Of a stretch of DNA of 64,000 nt, positions 1-14,000 are shown piece by piece. This DNA comes from Streblospio benedicti (Eukaryota; Annelida; Polychaeta; Spionida; Spionidae): assembly GCA_019095985.1 (NCBI GenBank), contig CM032661.1, forward strand, positions 21,271,432-21,335,431, read 5' to 3'. The translations under genes were made by a program, and so were the position numbers. How positions within the stretch are numbered: the first letter of the stretch is position 1; every line of letters begins with the position of its first letter. Below the pieces are notes generated by a model. The model had not been told where the DNA came from. It did no database searches and worked only from the letters and a program-made list of their open reading frames with translations.

Positions 1-2850
1 CTGCAAGTGACGTCTGCATTTTGTAAGGGACTTCCTTCCTTAAGGGGACAGCTCTAATTACTTAAGGGTCAGCGGATGTAACCTTTACAGCCTTGAACCT
101 TAATGTCAATTATGCGTTTTTTGAGATGACCAGTTCTTTGGCCATTATATCTTTAATAATTGGAAATGCTGGGAGGGAAAGTTGAGATGCCCTGGGTGAT
201 CTTAGCCTATACTTTGCCATCTCCATCGAAAGCTTGAAAATGGTCATCACTAAATCTGTTGCCCATTTTGTAAATGCTTGTATGAAGGCTTTGCATTTTT
301 TGATGAGTGATATCTGTAAAATTGTGGTCAGAGGTGCCCCCTTTTGGCGAAAACTGCAGACTGATAATCAAATCCCGGCCATTCATGTGGTACAAACCCC
401 AGGCCACAACAAAAGGAAGCTTTAGTCCAGTACGAGCTACCTTAAATATAATGCGTGCAAGTTTGCATAATGGAAATTAAGACGTGTTTAATGGCTGGGG
501 TGATAGTGGTGATTGAAAGGTGTGAGATCAGTAGCCTTAAGTGGCCGCAGCTTTATGAGTCAGTTGGCCGATAGACTCGGAGGAATGCACATGTAAGGCA
601 TCCGCAGAGCAGCAAAGGAATTAATGCTCTGCGCTTTTGAGATAGTTCGCCATATTATAGCAGCGGCAGCAGCGTGCTTTGATTTTTGTGATGTTTAAGA
701 TTAAATTTACGTAGAGCAGCATGTTATACTACTCATAGAACATGCGTGCAGCTGGTGAACTGTATAAATTACATGTGATTGGACTGTCATTGTAAAACTA
801 TTGCGTCTGTGTTGACATAACTTGATGTCGGCTGGTTTAGTGGAATTATGTGGACTACGTGGTGCAGGTGAGTGATTGACAGCTTGTGGTGCTGTCACAA
901 GATGGGCAGGTGGATCTAGCGGTCACTAACTGATGCTACCACCGACTTTTGCATATTGCTATAAGACTGTATGTACATGTTGTGTAGATTTGGTCAGTAC
1001 ACCTGCAATAGCTGTTATGAGATGATAGTGTGACAAGTGAGAAAGCAAACATGGTATACAGGGATAAAGCGTGGTAGTGGTGGCGGGCGCTTATTATCCC
1101 CTGGGTTAATGAGTGCTTCTAATGAAGGATCTGATTATCTGTGATTTGATAAATTGCAGCAGTATCAGGATTGTGTGACTGAAACCTGAGTGATAATATG
1201 TATTATAGATTGGATAGTGACATATAGAAGTGTTTTGATTACTGATTTATTACTCTTGCATTGATTCTGATTCACAGTCATGACATTATTTAGTCTGTTC
1301 CTCAGTTTGAAGTATTGATCTTCTGAAAGAACATGAGGTGTGATTAGATTCGGACTCTCTCCTTTGAAATATAGATAATTATAAATCCTGACAATTTACA
1401 TGTTTGTTCAGAGATTTAGCGACGAATACATGGCAGCTGGTTTTTGGATAGAATTGTATTCATGCTTGAAGAGGGACCATCAATAATCTGAGGTTATCGC
1501 AAACAGCTTTTAGTAAAAGTTTAATGACGAATCTTTGAATACTAATGATAATGAAAAGTTCACTAGTGAATTTATGAAATATTGATAAGATCAATCTGTT
1601 CAAAAGTGCATTTTGTGGCTTGTCTTTTTTGCAGTCTACCCATTGTTGCTATTGATCGGTGGCCCCTCTCAATCAATGAAAATTAAAGATTGTTTAATCA
1701 GCCCATAGAAGCTTCATTAATCATTAGCAGATGCCCTACGATTCTCTTGATTGGAAGGTGTCGGAGGGTTGATCAGACAAGTACAGCAGGGTCATAGATT
1801 TCCAATGGACTTGTTGTTCTGTGTGTACAACATTGATTAACACTTTTTTTCATTACACACTGATTAATGCTGAAATTGGCTGGCTTCTCATTTGGTTGCC
1901 ATTGACAAGTTACAGGAACCAGTTGCTCAACGTGTAGCACTTGTAGTAGTAGAAAGTGAAGGCGTCGACTTGGCTGATCGCACAATTACATGAATTGCAC
2001 ATTATCTCACGTAAAACTGGTGGACTGCCACGCCATGTTTTGTTAACTGTCTTCTTCTCACAAGTGTCTTTAACATGTGCATCTTTAATGTATCGATGCA
2101 CTATTGATCTCGCTGCTCAAAACTTGTAATTAAATGAACAACAGTAGGACTCATTAATTCAATAGCTTGGACAATGCGTGTTTGAAAATCTGTGACTTCG
2201 CTTGACAACAGCTGCTGTAATATGACTTGCCCATTTCGAATAGATCGCGTAGGATAAGTTCTCACTTAAAAAGCCAGTGTTTGCTTAGTTTATGTCATTG
2301 CTCAATATCTTTTGTTTCATGGCTGCCACATGTGGAAGCAGTGGCTGCATTTGTTTAAAAGCACCATTAGGAGAGTGGCCTATGGATTGTCCAGCCTCCT
2401 GCTCAAAATACACCCATCAATAAACTCTCCCTGTAAAAGCACTTATTAAACATGACTCTGTTTAATAGAAGCCTGTTCATTTGCTCTCATACGTGAAGTA
2501 AAATTAGCTGTCAACTTGTGCAAAATTTACAAGATTTGCTGTAACCCGACTAACCCAATGATCTTTTTCAAATGCATTGTTCAATTAACATATTGATCTT
2601 CATTTAGATGATTTAGATTTACTCGCCACTTAAATCAAACGCAAGACAGCCGTTGAACGTTAATGGTTGAAACGAGTAATTTCAATTTCAATTTGAAACC
2701 ACTTCATAACCAAATTTTAATCAGCCTATTATGAGGCTCATTGGATACGTGAAACAAAAGCTTTTGATGAATGGTTATAGTCTTTAAGCTTTGTCATGGA
2801 CTCCCATATGTCAAGCAACTAAACGTGCACATATTTTTTTTATTTTGCAG
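1..2850 (+). other. Upstream region or first intron of ZFHX
   Basis: Ends in the acceptor at 2850, so at least the 3' part is intron. It is higher-complexity and similar in texture to intron 2 (TAATTA, AGGTTATC and TGACAG words). No open frame above about 100 codons and no promoter that I can defend. Confidence 0.6.
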
Positions 2851-5016
2851 AATGGTAGCAGAACAGCAATGACGCCGCGGTGAGTGGACCTGCACAAGCC
2901 TCCTAAGATGTCGACCTCGGATGTCCTCAGCTCCAAGGAGCTGTTTGCCATGGAGACTCTGCAGAAGATGGCAGAGTCTCTCAGCAAGCAGTCTGCGGCC
3001 GCCAGCCCTCAGCCCCCACACAACGGTGAAGAGCCGATGGACACCATGCCACCACCACCTCCGAAGGCATCCACGCCATCCAAGGATGGATACAAGGAAT
3101 CTATTGCACACGCACAGACTAATGGCAGTGCCGAGGCCCCATCTCCAGTAAGGGGGCCGTCGCCAGCTTCCCCAACTGCAATGGCCTCGATAAACAGTAC
3201 GTTACAACATTTAGCACAACTGGAGAACTCCTCGGCAGTCACGTCGCTGCCGTTCAATTCATCCCCATCACCTATAAGCCAACAGTTTAGTAAGGCTTCA
3301 TCTCCAAGTTCATCACTTAACTACTATAATCACATAGTCACATCCTCACAGCAGTCCCAATTGCACCAGTCACCAGTGAAGACTTTCACACCTCCTCCTC
3401 CTACGCTACAGTCACCAATATCGAAACTTAACGATTCCATGCATGAAGATGATGGCAACATCACCGAAGGAGAGACATTCGAAGGTAAAATTGTGTACAA
3501 TCCGGACGGATCAGCATATATCATTGAAGGTGACTCTGATCTCAGTGACGTTGAGGCAGAAAAAGATGGCATTATCATTGACCATAAAGGGAAAAGCAGC
3601 ACATCCCCAATGCCCGCTTTTCCCCAGATAGCTAATGCCTTCTATATCCATCGCAACCCTCAGACAGCATTTTATAACCACTGGCTTCAGATGCTGCCAC
3701 CTGAGCGACGACCCAGATCAGAAGATCCAATCATGCACAGTTATAAAGTATACGATCTTCGTTCAGGCAAGCGAGAAGATAAGGAGAATGAAGATAGCAA
3801 CAGTAATGATTCTGTGAACAAAGCTGCACCAGTGGTTAATCTTCACTCTGGAGATGTAACATCAGTACCAACCAAACCAGTACTTATGTGTTTTATCTGT
3901 AAACTGTCATTTGGCTTTGCCAAATCATTCACTGCCCATGCCGCAAGTGAACATAGTATGACATTGAATGATGCGGAGAAGGAGATAATGAGCAAAAAGA
4001 ACTCCTCCGCAATCATACAAGGCTTAGGAAAAAGTAAAGACCCTCTCATGTCATTCTTAGAACCTGTATTACCCCCGACACCAGGCAGAGATGGCTTGGG
4101 TTCAAAACCGCTGATCCCCCCAGCGATCCTCAAGTCATCACGATTGCCTGCTACAAGTGTAAGTTATGTTCACACAGGAACGAAAGTGACTTCTGCAGAG
4201 CAGTCTAGTAGTATGAGTGGCTCCCCTGAACAGGTGCCAGAAGAGAGGAAGACGTCATCTAATGGCAGCACTTGCTCTCCTCAGCGGCCCAGCAGCAACA
4301 ACCCCCAGGGATCCAATCCCTCCCCGCCCAATGGTGCTACCCCTTCCCATCATGCAACATCCACGTCCCCACTCAACACATCGTCATCATCGTCGGCAGG
4401 AGCAGAGTCATCGTCCTCCGTTCAGCACAATCTTAGTGACGTTCAAAACAACAACATCAATGCTCAAAAGGATAAATTATCTCACCCGGCTGTGTCAAAG
4501 CCAAGCAGCTCACCTTGCTCTGTGTCGTCATCGCTGTCGGATGTTCCTCACTCTGGCACCATGGTGGACTCACCGTTCTCCCAGTACAGTCAGGGCAGCC
4601 CCACATCGTCCTCCCAGCACGGAGGCCTTATGTCCATGGCCTCCTCCACGGCTGCCATGGCTCAGAGCAGTGCCATGCCTCCCATCCAGGGCATTGTGAT
4701 CCGGGCAGGATGTGAGGATCACCCCAACGGCAACATCACAGGCGAGGAATGCGTTAAATGCGACGCGGTGCTGGGCCGGGCGCAGCAGAACAGCGCAGCA
4801 CAGCTCGGACTCATGCACTCGCGCAACTCGTGTAAGACGCTCAAGTGCCCGAAATGCAATTGGCACTATAAGTACCAGGAGACGCTGGAAATCCATATGA
4901 AGGAGAAGCATCCCGAGAACGACGCACAATGTATATACTGCATTACGAATCAGCAGCACCCGAGGCTGGCGAGGGGAGAGGTTTACACATGTGGCTACAA
5001 ACCATACAGATGTGAA
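2851..5016 (+). CDS. ZFHX: ZFHX first coding exon (5' UTR 2851-2907, CDS from ATG 2908)
   Basis: A T-rich tract and TTTTGCAG end at 2850, so this exon is spliced to an upstream noncoding exon that I could not place. The reading frame is open from 2884, but that codon is GTG and is preceded in frame by TGA at 2881, so I take ATG 2908 (MSTSDVLSSKEL). It encodes residues 1-703: a Ser/Pro-rich low-complexity N-terminus, the conserved VYNPDGSAYIIEG segment, the finger CFICKLSFG near residue 328, a long Ser-rich linker, and the CPKCNWHYKYQETLEIH finger near 645. It ends at the donor GAA|GTAAGT, phase 0, between the two cysteines of the next finger. Confidence 0.9.
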
Positions 5017-8000
5017 GTAAGTTTTAACAGCAGGCTGGGGTTTTTTTTGTTCTAGAATACGTAACGAACTCTTTATTTAGTTTGATATTTGATGAAAGAG
5101 ATTGAAGGTATAAATTCACAGTCATAATGAATTATTTTTCTGAAAAAGTGTGACAATTTACAAAAGGTGTCTGTGGAAATTAAGATTGGTTATTTATTGA
5201 TGAAAGCTCTTCGTGTTAGAAGGTCATGATATTAGCTTCAGTTACAGAATCAAGACAAAGCATGAAAATGCACCAGTGCCATATAAATTAATCTCACAAT
5301 TCAAACTTTCACGAAGTTCTCTTTTTTGTTATTTCCATTCGATGATGAAGCATTAATCTTGTTTTTTAAGAAGCATCATTGAGATTTGATTTCTCCATTA
5401 AAGTAATTAAAAAAGATTTGTTTACAATATTCTTGAAAATTAACACAACTGTATGACTGAAAAATGAAATCATTTGTCATCTTATGTAACATAGCCTCTT
5501 CATCATGAAGTTGAAGAATGTAATTTTAATTTGAAAATGAAAACCTTGTTGCAATTAAAAACCTTTGTTAGTGTTGAACACCGTGTTCTATTCTTTGATT
5601 ACATCTTAAGCGGGCTCAAATTCTAATCGTAAGCATTATGACATTTGTCCTCGCCGATCATGACACCGTTAACAAAGCATTTATGATTTCAACACTTCAG
5701 GTGTGTAATTACTCGACCACCACAAAGGGGAATTTGAGCATCCACATGCAGAGTGACAAGCACATCAACAACATGCAGGAGCTACAGCAGCAGAAGGCTC
5801 AAAGTGCGGCAGGCCAAGGCGCTGGCTCTTCCGGTGCCACTGAGGTGAAGATGCCTCCCAGTACACCTCCCAGTCAGGCTTCGGCGCCAGCATCGCAAGC
5901 AGCACCTCACACACCTGTCGGACATCATCAGCAGCAACAACAGCAACAGGCTGCAGCAGCCGCAGCAGCAGCTGCAGCTGCGGCGTCAGTGATGTCAAAC
6001 AAGCCGAAACCAAAGCCGTCATGGCGTTGCGACGTCTGCAACTATGAAACCAACGTCGCGCGCAACCTGCGTATTCACATGACAAGCGAGAAGCACACAC
6101 ACAATATGATGGTGCTTCAGCAGAACGTGAAGCACATGCAGCGTGACATGCAGTTCCAGCTCGGTCAGATGGCCATGATGGACCCCAATGCCATGATGGC
6201 TGCTGGACTAGCGGGACTCCCGCCACCTCACGGACTCCCGCCTTTTGGCTTTGACCCGAACATGTTATTCAATTTGACAGGATTCCCAAACGGGCCCCAC
6301 ATGCCACCCAATATGGAAACTCTACCCATGGACTTGACCAAACCGGATCAGGTTCAAGCACCATCTCCACAGATGATCGCCGCTGCTGTTTCGCAGCAAA
6401 ATGGCTTCAGCGCTTCAAACAAAGTTCTAGACTTCAAGAACAACAATGAAGCCATGAAAGATGCTACGAAAATGTTTGGCTGTGCCATATGTGAAGCGTT
6501 TAGTGCAGATTCTGTGGAAGCTATGCACGGTCATGTGCAGGTGGACCGTTCGAAAACAGGAAACGAGGAGCATGTTCAGAATATTGGTGGCACCAATTTG
6601 TGCACGTTGTGCCAATACAAAACAAACTTGAAAGCCAACTTTCAATTGCATTGTAAGACAGACAAACATTTACAAAGACTAAACCTGGTGAACCATATTT
6701 GTGAAGGCGGCAGGCATGCCGATTGGAGAGTGAAATACATGCAGAATATGAGTAACCCGGTTCAGCTGCGCTGTAATGCGTGCGAGTATTACACCAACAG
6801 TATTCACAAGTTGCAGTTGCACACAACAAACCATAGACATGACGCTTCTGCGAAACTCTTCATGCATCTTAGAAATGGAGAGTTGCGGCTTCATTCGGAG
6901 AACAAGTATTTCCACTGCACTGTGTGTTGCTTCTCAACGCGCACAAAGTTGCAACTGATTCACCACGTGCGAGCTCCGAAGCACATAAGGAACGAGAGCC
7001 TGCGGCTGATGCAGCTCAAAGACCAGGGCCGAGAGCATGAGTACGTTATGGACAACGTCTTTGTTGTCCGCGAATACAGAGATGAAGACGACGTGCAATT
7101 CGATGATGGTGAGTGCACATTGTGTATAGTTAATGTTTTAGACCATGCGATATGTGTTGCAAGTTTGCTGTCATTTCCACATGTGATCTGATTGCGTCTC
7201 CCCCTAAGCTACTCATTTTCATTCATACTGTCTGGTACCTGCTTATTATCTTGGGCTTGTTTGGTTATGGCGCCTTTTTGTTTTGTAATTGATCACACTG
7301 AAGTGAAATATAGATTTCTGATGACCACCCACTGGCGATCACTTGATGTTAGAATAAAAGTAAAATTGAAGAGTTTTGAAAGTAATTACAGGAAATAATA
7401 GATATCTATTATTTATATGAGTGAAATCAATAGATTAAAACTGTCAAATGTGAGATGAAAATCAATTTTTTCCATGTGGAAATGAGCTGCAATGTTTTAT
7501 AGGTAGCCATCCTCTAATTTTAACCATTTGATGTAGATAAATACGACCTTAGAAAAATGTTGTAACCGCATTGCATATACTGCTTAACTTGTAATGATTT
7601 AGAACATTAATGTACGATTATCAAAGCACTTTTAGCACAGGAATGGAACATTGAGAATGTTGGTTAATAGTTTAGAAAAAAAGAATAGTAAGAAATGAAG
7701 TGTGGGATTCCAGATCAGTTCACAGGCGACGTACAGTAATTGTCTAATATACGACCATTATAGCCAGTGCCAAGGAATGTTATCGTTTCAGTAGTAACTT
7801 GTACAAACACACAATTAATCATTTTTGTGAGGCTGCAAGGTGATCGTTGTGTAACCCATATGTTGAGGGGTAAGTGCACCATGTGTGTGCTGACAGCTTA
7901 GAGGTGCAAGTCACAAGTGCATCTAACTTAATTCATTAGGGCAAAGCAAGCAAACATAAAGGCAATTTAATTCTAGAGTGAGTAGCTGAATGGGAATTTA

Positions 8001-11000
8001 GTTTTAGAGTAAGCCTTTTGCATGTGTTTTGTAAGTGGTAACTAGAACTTCAAAAGATGTTCGAATTTCAATGAAATCATCTCTCATTGGCTGTTAAGTT
8101 TTTGACGTGGCCCAATTGATAATGATAGGAAACGTTTTGTTACTTTTGTTGAAATACTTTGTTAAAATAATATGGAAGCTATAACTTTCAAAGTGCTGCA
8201 ATAATCAAAACATGAAAGGAAATCTCATTGCCCAAAATTAAATAAGGTACCATCACTTATCAAACCCACCTTGGGCTACGGGATACAATCCTACCCTAGC
8301 TTTCTATACTTTTTAGTTTAAAAACATTGCATTCACATCTTTTAAGATTCCCAAGTCAATGAATGACTAACTAATATAGGGGTATGTAGCGGTGAGATGC
8401 TGCTTCTGACCATCACCTCAGTCACACAACCGCGGACTTTCTCACAGTAATACTGACTGATCCACCGTGCTGTGACCACCTGGCGCATTATGTAGTGTCG
8501 TAACCTGCTTAATCACCTGACATAATGCTGGCTAAGTATGTGACGGAATGGCAAGGTTATGATGACATCAGACTTACTGGGAGAAGACGAAGAAGACTAC
8601 GACGACAGGTTCTGTGGTCATCGGTGTTGTTCTCACACGAGAACATTCATCATTGATGACAGTGGTAACAGTTGACCTAATATGATGGCTTGTTGTTGCC
8701 AGCTTTTGTTTTAATGTCGGCTGTTTCTTCGACAAATTGGCTCATTTGCATTTTGATGCTGTTCTTAGTATTGGGGTGATGTGTCTGATAATAATCTTTT
8801 GGGTTGTAAGGGTACTTTTTGTGGAATTTTCATAGCTTAAAAGTACTTTCGTGAGTCGGTATTTTTAGGGTTTAAGTTTAGAAATTTGAAACTATATATC
8901 GATTTACTTCAAATTAGCATTTTCTTACATTATATTTATAAAAGTATTTAAAAGAGCATAAAACATATGACAAATACTCTAATAGATATTGTCTTGAAAA
9001 TGTTTGCAAAGTTTGCAAGAAATTGATGTGGAAAATCAAGACTCTGTATCAGTCATAGTTTAATCCTGAACTAGATAATGCACACTACGATAAGGCTTCA
9101 GATTAACGTTAGAATTATTTGAAAACTTTATTACAGCAGAGGATGTAATTATAGTTAATCAACATACGGCCCCCTGCAAAGTCCTAAAACTACCTCACAA
9201 GTGTTGTGCAACCAGTGACATCCACACTAAAGCGCGATCAAGCTCTGTTTTAGGCGTGTTGCATCAAGCCATTGTTTTGGTGGGTAATCAGCCGCAAAGG
9301 GGTTCCCAGGGCACAGACAATGGGGTTAAGCACCATTTACCCGACCCTCCACCCCTCTCAATGCTTGTCAGCGCCCCACTCGGCTAACACGAAGGTTTTA
9401 ATTACATGGCACTCACAGTTCAAATATGGTACTTGCCAGGGGCGCAGATAATTCTGGTGGCCTAATCACTCAGCAGCCTTGTTATATCATCGCATCACAA
9501 TACTGCGGGGCTGGGGAAGAGGCCCCCAATGTGCAATAAACCCGGGTTCTTTCAGTGAATTTGACTTGCAGCACAGGGGTCAGGTGGCGGCTTTGTTTTG
9601 GGTTTAATCACATACTTGAAGATCAGGAGCCTTATTACCCTCAGTGTCGGTTATTACGCAATAGTTAAGTAGCGCCTGTTCTCACGACCTTACAAATCAC
9701 GAGCAAACAAGCTCGAAATAATCCTCCAAAATTACTATACAAATTAAGAATTTTAATCAGTTACATAATGAAGCAAGTTTGAAAGAGCCTTGCTAAAGGT
9801 CGTTTCCAAACACAAGATTTCTTGCGCTGAAGACAATGGACATTCGATCAGCGAAGTGTTCAGTAGATATAGGGCATTATTTACTTACAGTATTTCCGTG
9901 GACATTTGCATTCAATGTATTTGCCATGTTTGGTGATGAAATGAATGCCTGTTACTTGTTTTGTTTTTCTGCAACCATATCAAGCTATCGGACTCTGGCT
10001 TCAATTTTAATTAGTTAGGTTCAGTAAGTACATTTAAATATAAATTTGTTTTTGTTTGAACTGTCGTCCATTTTTTGGTAAAAATTAAGGTGATTTGTGA
10101 GGCAGGAGGTCTGCTTATCAGGAAAGCTGTTATATTTTAAGGATATTTTAATTCTAATAGTTAGGCTTGAATTCTAATAATACACACTGAAGGCATCACA
10201 TTTGGCAATTACTTCAAAGAAAACTTGAAAACTTAGCTTTACATTTTTGTGAAAACCTGTAGAATTCATGGCTTTGCTAATTTAGCGCTAGTAATTAGGC
10301 TTAAACGACTAATTCTTTCCGGTATGCCAATGTGCCTACACATGTTCTTTGTCAACGGCACATAATTAGTTATATATAATTACCCTGTCATATGCTTTAT
10401 GGCTGTTGGGAGGATAAAAGGAAGGGAGATAGTGACAGTTTCAGTCTTAATGAATGAATGGCTTTTTCGGTGAAAACACAAATAAGGGGTTTTACAAGGG
10501 AGACCAAATTTCATGACATGTCTTGAGGTACAAGCACTCTTATGCAAACAAAACTACATTGGCGTGTGTTTACTGAGAAAGCCCACTTCCTTTCAGCATT
10601 GTAATTAGAATACTTTTATATCCGTCCACGATCATGGTGATTAGAATATTATCATCAAAGACGCTGACTTTGCTAGTGATATTTTAAAACGCAATAGTAT
10701 TTAGATTCTTTTACATACAGCAGCATAGAATTATAGGACATAAAAGAAGCAGTTACTTTTGCATAAATAATGCAGAGTGCGTCAATCTAAAATTGGATTG
10801 GTATTAATGAGAGATGCATCACGGCTGTAAGCAGAGTAATGAGCTTAACAAGCCCGCTTCTCCGCGGCTCCTGCCCCAAAGAGCTTCTCTGGAGCCTGCA
10901 CCGAATCATAAGCAGACAAGGGTTAATTCACCTCCCAATAATTAAATCATGGAGTGGGTTCTTTACTGATTCTGCGTGGATCATTCAAACAAACAAGCAG

Positions 11001-14000
11001 GCACAATGGCTGCCGCTCGAAATCCGCCATAATTTGATTTGCACTAAAAGTACATTAGTATGGGCGAGATCAATCTAGGCTTGCAATTAACAGGCACTAC
11101 TGCCATCATTAGTTCGATCCCTGCTAAAGGCCGTGCCATAAACCCGCCTATTTTCATTCAAATTCCCATCCTTTGAAGAGCTCATTTTGCCCGATTGCCT
11201 CACTCTGCCACCACATATACAAATGAGCACGAATTAATTCTAAATCAGCTTGCACATCCGAACAACAAGCATTATCGTTCAAGTTTTATCTCACCTTTTG
11301 TATCACCATCATTAATTAGACCTAACTTTTCATGCAAAAATTTGCTTTTCTGTGAAGTTTGCAAAATCATACAATATTGCTTAAAAATACATTTTCTGGT
11401 AGAATATTCCTTGAAAAAAAAAGGATGAATCATGCTATGACCAAAATGAAAATTAGTGCCCAATTTGAAATTCCTTTTTGCAGGGTTTACTCTAATTACT
11501 ACATGTCATAAAATGCACAAAGGCCTGCGTCTTGTTATAGTGCCCAGTGTAGTTTATGGACTTCCATTAAAGACATGTCCAAAAAATTCAATCGGGCTTA
11601 ATTATCACCCTTGTGGCAGAGACAAGACGAGAATTTGGCCGAGTTGGAGGTGTAACTAAGCTATTTGCATGAGAGATCAAGATTAAGTTTTGTCTGGGAG
11701 GGGTAGTGTGATTTGTCAAGGAAAACCACCCTATTTGGAGGGGTATATTCACAGGGGTAATTGTCATCAAGCGTAGGGTAATCTAGCACCTAGGGGATGG
11801 AATGATACCCCACTGGGAGGCAGCTACATGACTTCGTTTTAACATACTGTAATTAAACCAATTTGAAATACTGGTTCACTGACAACATATATAAAGGACA
11901 TATTCAAATTTGAAAAGAGGGCTTCATGACAAAATGTGTAAATGACCAGCTTTTTTCTGTTAAATGAACGGTAGTGCTCGTTGTTTTAGATTATTTCATT
12001 TAAAAAGGAAAGCATAATGCACACAGTGTAGCATGAAGGCATTGTGTTGCCCCTTTTGGGATAAATTCCCCTGAGCCAACTGAAGGTTACAGAAGTTATA
12101 ACCTGCCAGCAGGAAAATGGGGCCTGTCCGATTATGACAAATGCAAATTATTATTCTCCAGGCAATTATGCAAGGCTGTGTATGAGAAAGTATCTGCATG
12201 TCTGCACTAATCCAATGAACATTTGTATCTGCCACAATGAAAATTAAAAAATCTTAAGCAGTCACTTCACAATGGATGAAAAAATATTGTATTTTACATT
12301 TACCACAACATTTATTGCATTTAAATGCCGACAATTGCCTTGATTCTGAGAAAGACGCAGCCAGCAGCATCTTTTGCTCCATCAGCTTTATGCTCATATT
12401 GAATTTTTGCACACCCCGCTTTTCACATTGGGTACCCTTTCCAAAAGGTGCAATTAGTGAGTGGCGCTGCTACAGTTGTGCTGCTTGTATTATGCCATAA
12501 TCAGATTCCATAGGCACCCAATATAATAACCGGGGTCTTGAGCAAGGGCTCCACGCCTTGTCTGCTCTGGCCGTATTATTGCCTTGATTGAGATAGGGAT
12601 GAGAGGCCAGTGAGTTCTTTGCGCTATTTTGTCATTGTTTGCATGTCTACTTCTTATTTATGTGCACAATGGAGCTAACAAGACCCCAAAATCCCAATGA
12701 AAAAAGATAAAGTGTTCTAGTCAATTGGGTTGAGGTTGAAAAGGGGAAAAAACAACACTGGCACCTTAGACTTGCATCTAGTGAGGCCATCAGCAGTAGC
12801 AGGCTGCTGATAGTAATTCTCATCATGTTAGCGGCCCTCAGTGCTCCAGCCAAACTGTAATCCGGGCTTGAATTTGTTCATTACCTCGATGAAATTAACT
12901 ATATCATAAAGCTAATGGCCAGAGCGAGGCGGCGCTCGAAAGAGGGGTTGTGTCCATAATGTGAGACACAGCGCTACTGCTGCACCAACAACACCAACAC
13001 CACGCCGACCAAGGATGCGGTTTATTGCCCAGATGATCAGACGCGCCATGTGATCATCATTGTTTCCATTGTGCAAAGTTATGAAAAATTCAGGCTGGCT
13101 GAGCAGACCACATTGCCTTTGTGGTGCCCGAGGAGCGCTGCTTAATTACCGGGGTGAAGGACATTTTGACGAGGCGCCATTGCAAGGGGAAATAGCCGAT
13201 CAGGGTTGCGGCTCGCGAATTTGTGCTCAACTGCACTAGATTGGGATTAATGTCATTGATTTGCATTCCTGCGGGAAGCAGTTCTGTAGAAACTTTCCGA
13301 CTCTGTCTAAGATTTTCTAAGCTCATTTATAGCTGCCATAACTGGGGAGCGGGTGTGGGTGTTATGAGCAGACGTGTTTATGTAAGGCCAAGGCTCAATA
13401 CAGTGGCAGGGGGGACAGTTATTCTTTGGGGACGACGCGCTATGGGCCATCTCCTGATTAGGATGCAACATTACGTTAGTGCTTTTTGCGCTTTTGTCCC
13501 GTTAAAAACATAGCCAGTTGTACAGCAGCAGCAGCAGAAATGACATGAAGTCGATGTGACAGACATACGGATGTGCTCCTCGTATGGGAATTTAAGTCGA
13601 TTACAATAGGTGCACTTATGAAAAGTACCATAATGTACATCCCATCAACGTTATGACCTCTGCCATAACTAGCATTTTTTTAGGGACATAAGCAAGCACT
13701 CGCCATTTGACCTTATTCCATTTGCGAGGCAATCCCAGACATGTTAGATGATTTCATCTGCAGATGAAGCAGCGTGCTTATATATTGCGAGTCTTTAACC
13801 CCCTAATGAGTGCTTAAAACAGAGTAATGGCTGGCATTTACCCTCCTATTGATTGCACAAGATTGTGAGCTGGTTGCGGCCCATGGCAGGAGGTGGCAGC
13901 CTTATGAATTGGGCTAATGAAGCCACCATTGCTGAGCCCCATTGTAACCCTAGTTCAGCAAGGCAGTCACCCCTTTCACCAAGAGGATCCCTGCATTCAA

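Noticed and set aside
2884-2907. Start of ZFHX at codon 2884
   Set aside because: That codon is GTG and follows an in-frame TGA; ATG 2908 is the first real start.
11100-11125. Possible tRNA B-box (AGTTCGATCCC)
   Set aside because: No matching A-box or cloverleaf arms around it.
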